Made by a program: the position numbers and the translations under genes. Of a stretch of 64,000 nucleotides of DNA, positions 1 through 11,218 are shown in pieces. This DNA is from Bettongia penicillata ogilbyi (lineage: Eukaryota > Chordata > Mammalia > Diprotodontia > Potoroidae): NCBI GenBank assembly GCA_023548195.1, contig JAJHZJ010000311.1:3739419-3803418 (forward strand). Reading direction: 5' to 3'. Under the pieces are notes generated by a model. That model had not been told where the DNA came from. It worked only from the letters and a program-made list of their open reading frames with translations, and did no database searches. Numbering within the stretch: position 1 is the first letter of the stretch; every line of letters begins with the position of its first letter.

Positions 1-9
1 TATCAGCAG

Positions 10-330
10 TAGCACCTCATCACTGTCACTCCAGTTGCAACCTAGGCACACCTTGTCAACTCTTTAGGTGCTCCTTCTGTGGCATAGATATTAACTCATA
101 TCACCGGGAACATCCCCATGTTCTGAGGCAGAAACAAGAGAAAAATGGAATCCCAAGATTTATGTGCATTGGCAGAGCCACCATCACCAACAGTGCTATC
201 CTCATCACTGTCACTCCAGTTCCAACTTGGGCATACTTTGTCTCCTCTTTAGTGGAGATTAGTTTGTATTACCAGAAACATGTTCATGACAATGGGGACA
301 GAAATAAGAGGGAAATTGTACTGAAACAGA
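10..330. repeat. Tandem repeat, ~170-185 bp period, cut by window edge
   Basis: A segment beginning near 16 (ctcatcactgtcactccagt) recurs at 201 (offset 185). The following text recurs at offsets of 168-170 (103 vs 271, 131 vs 301), so the second unit carries a deletion of about 15 bases. At least two diverged units are visible and the array starts before the window. No family recognised. Confidence 0.7.
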
Positions 331-934
331 TTCATTGGGAAGGATTCTGGGTGACAATAATGATACATTGATATCACCTAGTTTTGCTTTGATTCCTCAA
401 GAGAAACCCCTTACCACAAAATTCTTATGGATTTAGGGGTATGTACAGTGTAGCTAGAACTAAAGGAATTGAAGTACAACTAAACTGTAGAGATGCTAAT
501 GGTCACGTTCACATTTGCAGGAAAAGAAACAGTCATACTATGGGCTTGACTGAAGAGGCTTGGAAGTCATAGCTGTTGACGTTAGAGAATGACGCTATAC
601 AGGAACTGAGACTGTTCAGAGGAAAAGTTGGTTCAGAAAGTGAAATAAGATGATGAGAACAATAAATCTCACTGATTTGGCACTTTTAAAGATTGCAGAC
701 TTCTATGTAGATAGAGGGCTGGGCTTAGAGAGAAGAAGATCTGGGTTCAAATCCTGTCTCTGGCACTAATCCAATATTAACAGACAACTCTGACAGCCTG
801 GAAGTCCTTCTAACCTGAGTAGTTGTTGCAATTTGTGTTCTCCCTTTCTTTTTCAAACTGTCCTGCTTTTCACCACTGTGGCTCTTTTGTTCCCATTCTC
901 TGCCCCTTTCCTTCCCCTTTCCCCTTCTTACCCT
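331..934. other. Mostly unique DNA with a small MIR-like piece
   Basis: No gene is seen. About 700-775 resembles the head of a tRNA-derived SINE on the plus strand (ctgggttcaaatcctgtctc is a B-box-like stretch). The rest shows no recognised element. Confidence 0.5.
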
Positions 935-1187
935 GGGTTGTCATTCAGTTGTTTTTCAGTAATGTTTGACTCTTTATGACCCCATTTGGGATTTTCTTGG
1001 CAGAGATACTGGAGTGGTTTGCCATGTTTCTTTAACTCATTTTACACATGAGGAAACTGAGGCAGAGTTAAATGACTTGCCCAAAGTCACACAGTTAGTT
1101 ATCTGACTCCACATACTCAGGAACATACTCAGGAAGATGAGTCTTCCAGACTTCAGTTCTGTGCTGTATCCACTGTGTCACCTAGCT
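935..1187 (-). mobile_element. Mar1-type marsupial SINE
   Basis: On the minus strand this reads as a tRNA-like head (cagctaggtgacacagtgga at the right end), the CORE-SINE body, and a tail equivalent to 'aaaccactccagtatctctg ... gggtcataaagagtcaaaca'. This is the marsupial Mar1 layout, whose 3' end is known to resemble Bov-B LINEs. Diverged copy. Confidence 0.8.
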
Positions 1188-1317
1188 GAGTAGGTCTCTG
1201 TGTGCCTGAGCTAACTCTCTAGGACTTAGGTACTAAATTAACTCCACTGGTGGAGAGAATTCTGCATGATGAAATCATAGATTATTTCCTGAGCAGAAGA
1301 TATGGTTGGTATAGAAG

Positions 1318-1396
1318 GTATGTATATATATGTATATATATATATATGTATGTATATATACATATATACGTATATATATACATATATATATATGAT
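1318..1396. repeat. (TA)n/(TATG)n microsatellite
   Basis: About 80 bases of imperfect TA and TATG units. Any open frame across it is an artefact of the repeat. Confidence 0.95.
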
Positions 1397-1404
1397 ATAC
1401 AAGC

Positions 1405-1745
1405 TGCTTTTCTCACACTATTCCTGTGAGGTAGGCAGTGTAAACATGTTCTCAGTATATAGATGAGGCTCATAGGACCTCTGATTCTACCTCCAATATT
1501 CTGTCCACCACATTACACATTGTATGCTATGTATATAATTACAGTTTACAAAGTGCTTTCACATGTATTTCTTCATTTAGCCCTTATGTCAACTTTGTAA
1601 AGTTAGAGTAAGTATTAACATACCCATTTGACAGATGAAGCAACAGATGAGAAGATCCAGTCATCCTCTTTTAGCCAAAGTTTCACAGCTGTGACCTGTG
1701 ACTTCCCCAGAATCATATAGCTAGAGATTTAGGATTAGACTTGTG
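1405..1745 (-). mobile_element. MIR/THER-1-type SINE fragments, antisense
   Basis: Two pieces (about 1405-1480 and 1540-1745) match the antisense MIR pattern: 'acaaagtgctttcacatg', then 'acagatgaagcaac', then 'catatagctagagatttagg'. Old and diverged. Confidence 0.6.
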
Positions 1746-2252
1746 CCTTCTGGGAGAAATCAGACAGACTAGTCTAGCTTAGGGGTTCAGCAAAGGCTCA
1801 GAAGCAAAGGGTTGCATTCTCAGAACATAGAAAAAAAATAATCAGGGACTAAAAGAGCCCTGACTGAATCAAAGTTCAAGTGGCCTTGAGAAGAATAGTT
1901 TGACCAGAAGCTGAAATGACCTTGAGTTTATAGAGAAAAGAAATCATCTTTTCCAAAGACCCAGGGAGCTGAGAGTCAAAGTTAAGAGTGACCCTGGTGG
2001 TGAAAATAGGGCTAACCAGCAAGAAATGATAGGAAGGAGGAAGAAGTAAAATGGTTGAACTCTCAATGCTTAGGGCTCAAGCTTGGAAAAGAAATCCCTC
2101 TTGTGTGCAGTGGCAACTGGAAGTGCTCCAAGGCAATCAATATGGTGGCCATCCTGTGATGCCTGCTCTGTGACAGATCCCCACCCACCAAAAAAAAAAA
2201 AACAAACAAACCACAAATTCCTTCTAATAAAGTTCCATGATTTTCTCGGAGG
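1746..2252. other. Unique DNA with an A-run
   Basis: No gene or element recognised. A 12-base A run starts near 2190 and is followed by 'caaacaaacc'. Short open frames on both strands overlap here without any recognisable protein. Confidence 0.5.
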
Positions 2253-2400
2253 CAAAATGGGGAGGTGGATAGAGGAAAGGCCTTCAAGTCAGGAGGACCT
2301 GAATTCATGTCCTGATTCTAACACAGACTAATGGTGCCACCTTGGACAAGTCACTTAAATCTTAGTGCCTTGGGCAACTCCCTCTGATTCTAAGTTACAG
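2253..2400 (+). mobile_element. tRNA-derived SINE (Mar1 relative, 'ggcaactc' tail)
   Basis: Head with 'gtggatagaggaaaggcctt', a B-box-like 'gaattcatgtcctgattc', then 'cttggacaagtcacttaaat' and the tail 'ttgggcaactccctctgatt'. The same tail type occurs near 19650, 32270 and 41010. Confidence 0.7.
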
Positions 2401-2424
2401 ATGAGTTGCTAACCTATATCCATG

Positions 2425-2500
2425 ATGATCTATATCTAGTGCTTAGCATAGTGGTTGGCACATGGTAGGCACTTAATAAATGTTTACTAAATTGAATTGA
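2425..2500 (+). mobile_element. L2 LINE 3' end
   Basis: Contains the L2 terminal signature 'gtgcttagcatagtggttgg ... cacttaataaatgtttacta'. Only the extreme 3' end is present, as is usual for L2 fragments. Confidence 0.8.
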
Positions 2501-4156
2501 AGGATGAAAACATTTGCCCATATTAAAAGAAAAAAAAAGGAAATTCTATGACTTTTTGAAACTAATCTCAGGCCCTTCACAGGTTATCTCTTCCTTCTCT
2601 ATACTTCCAGGGAAGCTTAACCCAAATTGTTCCAAATGTGCTCCCTTGTTTTTGTTTATTTGCTTCATTGGTTGGTTTGGGGTATTTTTGTTCTTCCCTC
2701 ATCCTCTTTGCCTAAGGTTTCCCCACCTGGACAATCTAGAAGGCCTTCCATATAGCCAGCCTCAACCCTTGTTGCAGCAAATTGTGTTTTCCTTCTTTCT
2801 GCCTCCTACTTTCCTTCATAATGACACTCTCTGCTTTTCTGCTCCCTGTCCTCATCTTCCCTCTTTTTTCCTTTTCACTCCTTTCTTTCCTTCCCTCCCG
2901 TCACCTCCTCTCTATTCTTTCTCTTCATTTAATTCACTTAATGATATCAAATTAAATTAGTTGGGACCAAACTCAATATTACTGGCTCTAACTGCAGGTC
3001 TCTTCATTTTTATTTCAACCACAAAGCCCAAAAATGTGTGCAACAACCACCAAGAATCCTTTCAGATTCATACTGCATCCTTTTTCCTAGACTCCCGTCT
3101 CCCCTTACACATTATTTTGCCTGCAGCACCCCCTGCTGCCCAGCACAACCTACTAGCAAAAGAGAGAGACACTAAGGTACCTTAGAGAATTCTCATCACA
3201 CTGAGTTCCCTCCTTCTTCCCCACCCTATACAACATTACTTTAAGTGATGGTAAAGGTAGTAGCTAAGTGATCTGTAGCTCCCCTTCCTTCTTCTGCTGT
3301 AAAATATGGACAGTGGGAACCACGAGAGAAATGAGCCTTGAAAATTAATCTGCTTTACAATCCTCATGAATATTTAAAAGCTGATGAATATGTAACTACA
3401 TTTCTCTTCTCTTCCATCAGTGCTTGCCTGTGAGTTACTCCAGTTTCTCCAGGTTTTCTTTGGTCGCTGCTTTGCAGGACTGACTTTTTTCTTCCCAACA
3501 AGGCGCTGATATCTCCAGGACTTCCATCCAGCCCTGAGGTTAGAACCTGTCTCTTTAAAATTCTCAGTGAGTCTGCATAGGATCCCCCTATAGCACCTTT
3601 CCCAAGATGGAAGCTACAAAGCTAATGGATGACAGTCAACTAAAGCTACTGCTTTGAGGGGGGCTAGGCTTCTAGGAATGATTGAGGCAGAAAGAAATTG
3701 TACAGGAAAGATGGGAACAGAAAAGGTCTTCATCAGAAGTAGAGGAGAACTTTAAACCAAGGGCTTGCTCTGGCCTAGATCTCTCACTTGTTCAGTGAAC
3801 TTCATGGATGGGGAGGTGGTGAAATAGGATAAAGGTCACTAGGCATTAATGAGTAAGATTGTGAGAAACAGAGAAGACAAGCCATAAGAAAGAGGACAGA
3901 GGATGTCTAAAGCTTCCTGGGACAAAATGGGAGAAATAGGAGTGAGCAAAGTAGGTGATGACCAAGCACAGATATGGGACAGGGTCCAAGATATGGCTTA
4001 GATAGCACTGATTGCACCTGGCGCTCCTTGGATATCTGAAATGCATTTAACTTGCACAACTCCTTGTCTTTCCTGGATCTACCTGACTCAAACTTCATAC
4101 TTGGCTAGACTCTTTGAGAGATATGGTAAACACAGACAATGCCCCTTAGCACAAAG
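2501..4156. other. Apparently unique stretch; no supported gene
   Basis: A 148-codon open frame (2514-2960, plus) lies in pyrimidine-rich DNA (2840-2925 nearly all C/T) and has low-complexity Phe/Leu/Pro/Ser content, so I do not call it a gene. 3335-3450 is A/T-rich with repeated 'gaatat' and could be non-coding conserved sequence. Confidence 0.4.
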
Positions 4157-4202
4157 TCATCATCATCATCATCTTCATCATCATTATCCTCATCATCATC
4201 AT
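4157..4202. repeat. (CAT)n microsatellite
   Basis: Imperfect CAT/ATC trinucleotide array. Confidence 0.9.
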
Positions 4203-4209
4203 GGCTCCT

Positions 4210-4470
4210 CTGCAAAGAGCATTTTGCAACTTATAAAATGACTTTATTTGGCAATGCAGATATTCTAATTCCATCTTACAGATAGAGAATTTAAAGCTCA
4301 GAGGGAGTTTCACAGAACCTTATCATTACAAGGAACCCTCAGAGGTCATATAGTCTAATTTGCTCATGAATCCCTTCTACCTGACTCTTGGTCAAGAACT
4401 CTATGTCTGAAGACTTCTAGGGATGAAGAACTCATGACTTTCTGGAATGATCTATTCCATCAACTTGCCC
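4210..4470 (-). mobile_element. Old antisense SINE fragments
   Basis: 'ccatcttacagatagagaat' (4270s) is the antisense MIR body. From 4310, 'aaggaaccctcagaggtcat atagtctaat' resembles the 'gaatcatagatttagagctg' class of mammalian repeats, also seen near 9570, 33580, 35985, 36350, 39155 and 45950. Confidence 0.5.
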
Positions 4471-4479
4471 AAGATGATG

Positions 4480-4645
4480 CAGATATCAGTCAATTAATAA
4501 CCACTTATTAAGTGAACAATTCTATGTGCCAGGTACTCTGCTAAATGCTGGGGATACAAAAACAAATTGAAACTGTATCTGCCCTCAAGGAGCTTACTTT
4601 CAAACAGGGGAGACAAGCATGTAGAAATATAGAAATATGCATAAT
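4480..4645 (-). mobile_element. L2 LINE 3' region, antisense
   Basis: 'cacttattaagtgaacaatt ctatgtgccaggtactctgc' followed by 'ctgccctcaaggagcttact' is the reverse complement of the L2 3' region. Confidence 0.75.
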
Positions 4646-5084
4646 CTAGGTACAATATCATTTTGGGGAGGTAGTACTCGAGAGACCCAGGACTCATGTC
4701 TTGAGGTCTTCTCATTAGAAATTATTTCCTTTCCCTTCTGAAGCTATTTTTAACCTTCATTGAGTAAAAGGTCTCTGCTGTCCGAAGATAGGAATCATGG
4801 TTAGGCCAGTCTGACTTGAAGTTAGGGTTGTCTCATCTCTTGGTGTTCCCAGATATGTTGGCTTTAATTCCCCTTCTGTTGATGATCCACTTGCCATGGC
4901 CCTACACGTGTATGTCTTTTGTTCTTCCTTCCAGATACACACACATTTACTATCTGGGCATCTTACTGGGTCTTTTGGAGTGTGACTATAAGAATGTGGT
5001 GAGAGAAATATACAAAATTGCATTTGCAGGAGACAAAAGGCTGAGTTTGTACCTTATTTTCATTCATGAGACTCCATTAGCAAA
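4646..5084. other. Unique DNA, no element recognised
   Basis: Open frames on both strands, none recognisable. Confidence 0.4.
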
Positions 5085-5290
5085 GAGAACCATCTCATTG
5101 CCCTCATCTCACTATGTCCAAATGTCCGATGTCTCATTGGACCTAGGATCATCTCACCACTCTTGGGTTCATCTCACTGTATCCAAAACAATGTCACTCC
5201 TTCTTCAGTATCATGCTACTCCAGCCCAAGGACCATCTCACTTCATCTAGTATATCACTCCCTCTAGGACCAACTCACTTCATTAAAAAC
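5085..5290. repeat. Degenerate minisatellite (catctcact-type units)
   Basis: The core 'catctcact' or a close variant recurs about 8-9 times (near 5091, 5104, 5131, 5150, 5170, 5230, 5270) at irregular spacing of roughly 13-40 bases. A 144-codon plus frame runs through it, but its repetitive content argues against a gene. Confidence 0.55.
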
Positions 5291-6084
5291 TGTAGTACTC
5301 CTTCCAGGATGATCTTCTTTGCAGATACTTAACAGCTTTGGAGGACCATTTCAATTCATTCTTGATCCAACTCTCTGGAACCTTAATAAATCTCATTGCT
5401 ACAGCCATACTATACCCCAAAGCCATTTCATTACTCCCTGAGCCATTGCACTGGGCTACTTTCCCTTATGCTCCACTTTGGTTTTCCTGGATCTCATCTT
5501 CCTCTAGTCTAGAAGAGGGCTCCAGAGAGGAGCAGGCTTCATTCCCAGCTGCCATTTGTCTCCATCAATCACTCTGCAGGATGATTAAAAGCAAGAACAG
5601 TAGGGCACCTTCCCAGAGCAGCAAGACTTTTCTTAGAGCCTGAGGCAGACTCAAGCATAGAATCAGTGCCCTGTAGTGGCAGAATGGCTGAGCCTAGGGC
5701 TGGTAGGAATAAGACTTCAAAGAGTGGAGCAGCAGACCATGAGGTTAATTCATGGTGCTGACATTAAGGACAGAGTCACAACTTGATAGGAATGTGGTTT
5801 TAGAATGAGGTTGAGTTAAAAGTACTTGTTTAACATGGCAACAGCCTAGGAATTCTGGGCTTGGATATCATCACTCTTTGGAATTCTAATGAGAATCCTT
5901 GGAAATTCCATGCAGGAACAACCCTGGGATTTGAATCCAAACTCCTCACTGTGGAAATTCTACCTTCGTACAACCCTGAGAATTTGTGGTCAGAATGCCA
6001 TGACCCTGGAAATTCTTCCAGGTTCATAACTTCAGAGTCATTTTCCATTCTTCGTTCTCCCTCACTCCCACAACCAATCAGTTA
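5291..6084. other. Unique DNA with short degenerate repeats
   Basis: At 5880-6020 the words 'ggaaattc' and 'accctg' recur several times (for example 'accctgggatttgaatcc', 'accctgagaatttgtgg', 'accctggaaattcttcc'). This suggests decayed tandem units of about 30-50 bases. No gene. Confidence 0.4.
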
Positions 6085-6600
6085 CTAGGCCCTGTCATCT
6101 CTAGGTCTCTTGCATTCATCCCCTTCTTTCCACTCATGCAGCTGTTACCTTACCCTAGCACCTCATCCTCCCTAATAGCCTCCCAGTCATGTAATCTACT
6201 CTAATTGTACTTGCTTGCCACCTCTCACCACTCTCATCATCCTGTAAGTAGCTGCTCAAATCATCTTCCTCCAATCCTCTGTCGATCATATCCCTCCCCT
6301 ACTAAAGAGCCTATGGTGGCTCCCTACTGTCTATACTACTGAATTTATCCTCAGTCCAACATACAACCACCTTGATCAACCATCTCCCTCTCCCCAGATC
6401 TTACTACCTTCACATGTAACTATTCCCTTGCTCAGACTCTGTGACCCTAACCAGACTAACCAGATGGCCGTCCCCTACACACAACTTACTTATTTCCCAC
6501 TCTGAGCTTAATGGATAAATTTTACTATTCCTCCTCATCCCTTAAGTTGCCCTCTCCTTATCCTTTCATCAGCCTATATCGTGCTACTTGTATGCCCTAC
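6085..6600 (+). mobile_element. L2 LINE, coding/3' portion
   Basis: Matches the L2 sense layout: 'gctcaaatcatcttcctcca', 'gtggctccctactgtctata', 'cccttgctcagactctgtga'. The frame is destroyed by indels. Confidence 0.65.
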
Positions 6601-6984
6601 TAAAAGCTCACATTTTTTGGGAAGCCTGATGATGGAATGAGCCTTCTTTTATTATGGGTAGAAATTATGTTTCGTCATTGCTGCAGATGTAAGGTGGGGG
6701 GGGGGTGTAAAATTGCAATGTGGGCTTTGGGATGGATACTTCTCTATCATGAAATGAGCTATTGATTTGAGTAGGGAAAGGGGGTGAGCCTCCAGCTGGA
6801 CTGGGACAGATGTGCAGCCAGTATTTCCTGTCTGGCAAAGGAATAGTGATTTGGAAGTACCCTCTCCCTCTGGTGGAAGGGACAACAAAGGGCCCCAATT
6901 CTGAAAGGAAAGAAAACAGTGGAAGGTTTCTCCCAAGGCATCATGGCAGCTGACCGCTGAGGTCAGGCCTTTGGAGAATATGTG
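6601..6984. other. Unique DNA with a G10 run
   Basis: Ten consecutive G at 6696-6705. Several overlapping short minus-strand frames have no recognisable product. Confidence 0.5.
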
Positions 6985-7190
6985 GTATGAAAGGAAGACA
7001 CTGAGTTCTACCTCTGATGCTTAACACCTGTGTGATCATAGACACATCGCCTAACTTCTCTGGTCCTCAGCTCTCACATCTGTGAAATGGGGTATCATAC
7101 TACCCAGCAGCACCTGTTACTATGAGACAAACCATTCTGTAAACCCTAAAACATTTTATCAACGGTAGTTATTACGGTTACTTATTAGAT
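6985..7190 (+). mobile_element. MIR/THER-1 SINE
   Basis: 'gagttctacctctgatgctt', 'ctcacatctgtgaaatgggg' and the tail 'aaccctaaaacattttatca' fit the sense MIR/THER-1 order. Confidence 0.7.
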
Positions 7191-7879
7191 GGGACCAAGT
7201 AACCCTGGATTTAGGAAATCAGAATAAGATTCCATGCTCTGTAAACTCACCAATTCTGTGCGCTGTACACAATTTCACTGTACTTTTTTATCCTAGTTGC
7301 TAGTAAAGTCTTTTTGAAAAAGCCAATCTTCTGTCTTTTATGAGCTAAGGGGAAGAAAGTGGGTGTCCATGCTAATGGCCAAAGGAAGCCAAGGGAGCTG
7401 AGAAGCCATGCACCTTGGAGTCCAGCCAAGGACTGGAGGCAATGCTTAAAGTATGGGCCTGGGTTCCAACCTATTTGAGGGAGGACAAAGGAAATTTCAG
7501 GAAGAATGGAATTGTTCTTTGTCAGCCTTCCATGATTGATCTCAATGAACTCAAGTCATTCCTCTGTTCCGCATCTATCCTTTCATGTTTCCCAAGGTAG
7601 TATACCCCATAGTCATTTCCATAACCTTCACATGTGCACTCATTGGAAAGGACTATTTGCCATGCATTATCTTGCCAGTCAGACCTCTACCCCAAGCTCC
7701 ATATAGATAGTCGTCAGCATCAATGCATCATCTTAGAGAAGAGACAGCAATGTAGGACAAGAAGAGAAATGCCTATCTATGCATTTTCACTTGCTTCTGT
7801 GGTTCTCTCAGTGGGTCTTATTGCTATTCTTATGGGTGCTTCATCAACCACCAAAGCATAACTTAGAAATTTCCCAAGG
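7191..7879. other. Unique DNA, no element recognised
   Basis: Plus-strand frames of 60-75 codons are present but not recognisable. Confidence 0.4.
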
Positions 7880-7964
7880 GTAGAGATCATATCTCCATCC
7901 TCTAAATGTTCCTCTCCCAACATCAAAAAAGGGTCCTACATATAGGTGTGCTTTTATTAAAAAC
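7880..7964 (+). mobile_element. L2 LINE 3' end fragment
   Basis: 'caagggtagagatcatatct ... cctacatataggtgtgcttt' fits a diverged L2 3' end in sense. Confidence 0.5.
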
Positions 7965-8150
7965 TAGTTTGGACTCAATTTCAAAAGATTTGGATTTGAG
8001 TCCTGGCTCTGACACTTCATAACTGGATGACCTTGAACAAGTAACTTAATCTCTCTGAGATTCAATCCTTAATCTGTGAAATGAGGATGATAGCACACAT
8101 ATAATAACGATCATAAAGAAATTCTAAACTGTTTTACATGGTAATGGTGA
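7965..8150 (+). mobile_element. MIR/THER-1 SINE
   Basis: 'ggatttgagtcctggctctg' (B box), 'gaacaagtaacttaatctct', 'aatctgtgaaatgaggatga'. Confidence 0.75.
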
Positions 8151-8274
8151 AACAATGATTCCCCTGGAATCCTTGCTAAGGATCCAGAAAGGGGCACTGA
8201 GTCACTGTGATAAACAAGAAATAGAATACACCTCAATCAGTGGTACATTTGCCTTGGTCTTTCAGGTTTATCAA

Positions 8275-8575
8275 TCTTTCCCCAATGGAACGAGAGATTA
8301 AAAACAATAGCCATGAAGGTATATGAAGCAGGCACCATGGAGCACTTAGAGTTTGGTCAGACATTGAAGACTCAAAGGTCATCCACAACATCCTGGTCCA
8401 TTGCTCATTGCCTTGACTTTCATCCTGCTATTGGACTTCAATGGCTCAGGAAGACAGAGTGACACTGATGACTGCGTGCAGCTCCACCTTACTTAAATCC
8501 AATTCAAGTATATGTCAAGACATCATTTGTGATGTCATTGGTACTCCTCGAAACAAAGGGCAAACAAAAATCTGC
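8275..8575 (+). mobile_element. RTE-tailed marsupial SINE (WSINE-like)
   Basis: Shares its whole order with 62013-62371 and, antisense, 38310-38645: 'gtttggtcagacattgaaga', 'ttaaatccaattcaagtata', 'gtcaagacatca', then the tail 'tcctcgaaacaaagggcaaa'. The tail corresponds to the 3' end of the RTE copy at 27.8 kb. Confidence 0.7.
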
Positions 8576-8604
8576 TGGTTGTGATGAAATCATTTTGCAA
8601 ACCT

Positions 8605-8865
8605 TAATTACTATTGCAATAATAATAGCTGGTATTTATATAGTGCTTTAAAGTTCACCAAGTGCTTTAACAATATCACTTGATCTTCACAAAAATCCCA
8701 GGACATATATTATTCACCATTTTATAGATGAGGAAACTGCAGCATTCAGAGGTTAAGTGACTTGCCTAGAGTCACAGAACCGGTAAGTGTCTGAGGTTGG
8801 ATTTGAAATCAGTCTTCCCAACTCTAGTTCAGTTCTCTATCCACCATGACACCTAGCTGCTACTA
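8605..8865 (-). mobile_element. MIR/THER-1-related SINE with Mar-like head, antisense
   Basis: Right end 'caccatgacacctagctgct' is the reverse of a tRNA-like head. Left end 'tatttatatagtgctttaaa' is the L2-like tail. The CORE body lies between. Confidence 0.75.
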
Positions 8866-9099
8866 TAGAAATGTAAAAAACAATAATAGTCGTTATAATA
8901 ATCATCATTAGCATTCCTAGGTGTAGTTTTACAGACTAAATGATTCATTGGAATATCACCAAGTTTGAAGACAGTGCTTTAAGTGAGTAGTGGCTGCCTA
9001 ATTCAGTGTGGCAGAAAGAAAACCTGATTTTAGTTTGGAGTTTTACATTATTCTGTTCTGACTTTTCTAATGCTAATGGAGATGAGGATGCCCCCCTAA

Positions 9100-9410
9100 A
9101 ACAATGGTAGCTAGATGCTACAGTGGATTGAGTACTGGACCTCCAGGCAGGAAGACTCTTCTTCCCGAGTTCAGATCTGGCCTCAGACATTGCTTGACTC
9201 TAGGCAAGTCTCATCTTCCTCAGTTCAGATCTGGCCTCAGAGAGTACTTGACCCTAGGCAAGTCTCAACTCTTTTTGCCTCAGGTCTTCATCTGTAAAAT
9301 GAGCCAGAGAAGGAAATGGCAAACCACACCATTATCTTTACCAAGAAAACCTCAAATGGTGTCACGAAGAGTTGGACACAACTCAAAAAGACTGAACAAC
9401 AGGTCAATAG
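9100..9410 (+). mobile_element. Mar1 SINE with internal 54-bp duplication
   Basis: Head 'tagctagatgctacagtgga', CORE body, tail 'aaatggcaaaccacaccatt ... gtcacgaagagttggacaca'. The B-box segment is duplicated in tandem: 9161-9214 and 9215-9268 both read 'gttcagatctggcctcaga' near their start and end at 'ctaggcaagtctca'. Confidence 0.85.
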
Positions 9411-9419
9411 TACGTTCCT

Positions 9420-9735
9420 CCCACCAGTCCTGTAAAGTCAGAAGTGCCAGTGTTATTATCCCTATTTGACATATAGTGAAACTGAGGCCAAGAGAGTTGA
9501 AATGACTTGCCCAAGTCAAACAACTAATAAATGGCAGAGTTGAGAATGAAATACAGGTCTTTTGATTATAGGATTTAGTGCTAGAAGGGACTTTAGAGAT
9601 TATCTAGTCCAACCCTCCTCATTTTGCAGATAGAGATTAAGTGACTAATCCAAGGTCTCCTAGGTAATAAGTGGCAATGACAGAATTCAAACTCTGAGTG
9701 CAAATCTAGTACTTCGCTCATGACACTACATGTCA
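9420..9735 (-). mobile_element. Two antisense SINE fragments
   Basis: 9420-9565 is antisense MIR ('gaaactgaggccaagagagt'). 9570-9735 is the 'agggactttagagattatct agtccaaccctcctc' class with its own antisense SINE body. Confidence 0.65.
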
Positions 9736-10404
9736 CCTCACTATAACAAAGATCAGACAGGATGATAGAGGCAGAAACCCTATGCAAACTCTAAAGTGTA
9801 ATACAAATGTGTGGTCTTATTATCCCTTTTATCATCCTCTCCTTTCACAGCTAGGCCCAGAGCAGAGTGGGGCAAGGATCCTCAGCAGGATAGATGCACC
9901 CTCACCTTCACACGACCAGCAACATTAGAAAAATCATTGCCAGAGTTGGGTTGCCCAGCTAGTATCACATACCCAGCCCCCAAACCCCAGTTGACTCCAC
10001 AGCATGAACAAGAGCTTGCCTTGTAAGACAAGCCCCGTGCCTCCTCAGAGCAGAACAAACCAAGGGAGCCGAGTCCTTGTCAGAGGCTCAGAGGCGCTGA
10101 GCATAATTACCCAGCACTTGGGAGTACCAGCCCCTCCCCACATCTGGTACCTTTGCTGCTACCACACAGCTGCCAACCATGAAACCAGAACAATTCTGTC
10201 CAGGGAGAAGTGGGAGTGGGTCTTGTAAAGCAGGGTCAGATAAATGGAAGATCTGATGTGTGCAGCTGGACGCTCTCAATGAGATGTGTAAAATCTGAAC
10301 TCACTATTAATCTATTTCCCTTCTTCCCCCTTTCCTCCAATGAGACAATGTTTCCTTCAGTCCCATTTCCTTATCTATGTTAAGGGTTTGAACTGGATCC
10401 TACA
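9736..10404. other. Apparently unique stretch
   Basis: No element is recognised. 9811-10228 contains two overlapping 70-codon plus frames without recognisable domains. C/G-richer than its surroundings at 9850-10160. Confidence 0.4.
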
Positions 10405-10990
10405 CTCCCCAAATCCTATAAAAGCCTTTTCTCATATCCCTGTGAGGTAGGTCCTGCCATTTTACAGATGGGAAAATTGAGAAGGCATGGCTAATAAGAG
10501 GCAGATCCATGAAAACAGGAAGTCCTGAAATAGTTTATCTCCCAATAGAATGGAAAGATAATTGACTCTGTGATCAGAGGATCTAGGTTTAAAGCCTGCT
10601 TCTGTTTCGCTTCTGTTTCTTACTACCCATGTGAGCTTGAGTTTTGGTTTCTTCATCCGCAAAATGAGGGCTTTTACTAGATGGCCCCTGGTCTCCCCCA
10701 GATCACATCTGTGAGCTTGTGAACACCCTGACCTGAAGTTCTAGAAAAATTTCATTTCAGTAGCAACTGAGATCCTTGTAGTTAAGGGCTGTTCCATTTT
10801 TTGTCTTTGTATCTCCAGTGCCTAGTACAGTTCCTGGACCACAGCAGACAAATGATAAATGTTTATTGCATTGAATTAGCACTAGCTCTTAACCTCAGTC
10901 TCAATATCCTCATCTTTAACATGAGAATGATTATACCTACTCTATTTCACAGGGTTGTGGAAATTAAATGAGATAGTGTATGTTAAATTT
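10405..10990. mobile_element. Cluster of MIR/THER-1 and L2 fragments
   Basis: Antisense MIR at 10405-10520 ('ccattttacagatgggaaaa'), sense THER-1-like SINE at 10540-10725, sense L2 3' end at 10790-10876 ('cagtgcctagtacagttcct'), sense MIR at 10885-10990 ('acagggttgtggaaattaaa'). Confidence 0.7.
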
Positions 10991-11039
10991 CCTGGAAATA
11001 TAGAATAACTGAGCCTTCTCTACCACCCTGTACCTTGTC

Positions 11040-11218
11040 CCTCTGTCTCTGTCCCCCACATGCTCTCTCCTTTTCTCTTTGATTTTGACTCTCTGTCTTT
11101 TTCTGTGTCTCTGTCTTCAATCTCTCTCTGTCTCTCTCTCTCACACACACACATACACATGTGTGCACACATACACACACATGTGCGCACACATACACAC
11201 ACACATACACACACACAG
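11040..11218. repeat. (TC)n/(CA)n microsatellite
   Basis: TC-rich tract followed by long imperfect (CA)n with 'catgtg' interruptions. It ends exactly at the LTR that follows. Confidence 0.9.

Noticed and set aside
2514..2960. 148-codon plus-strand frame.
   Set aside because: Pyrimidine-rich low-complexity DNA; Phe/Leu/Pro/Ser bias follows from composition. No domain or splice context.
4816..5250. 144-codon plus frame.
   Set aside because: Its second half is the degenerate minisatellite; no domain.
5830..6088. Overlapping 72-75 codon frames on both strands, as if dual coding.
   Set aside because: Degenerate 'ggaaattc' repeats keep both strands free of stops by chance.
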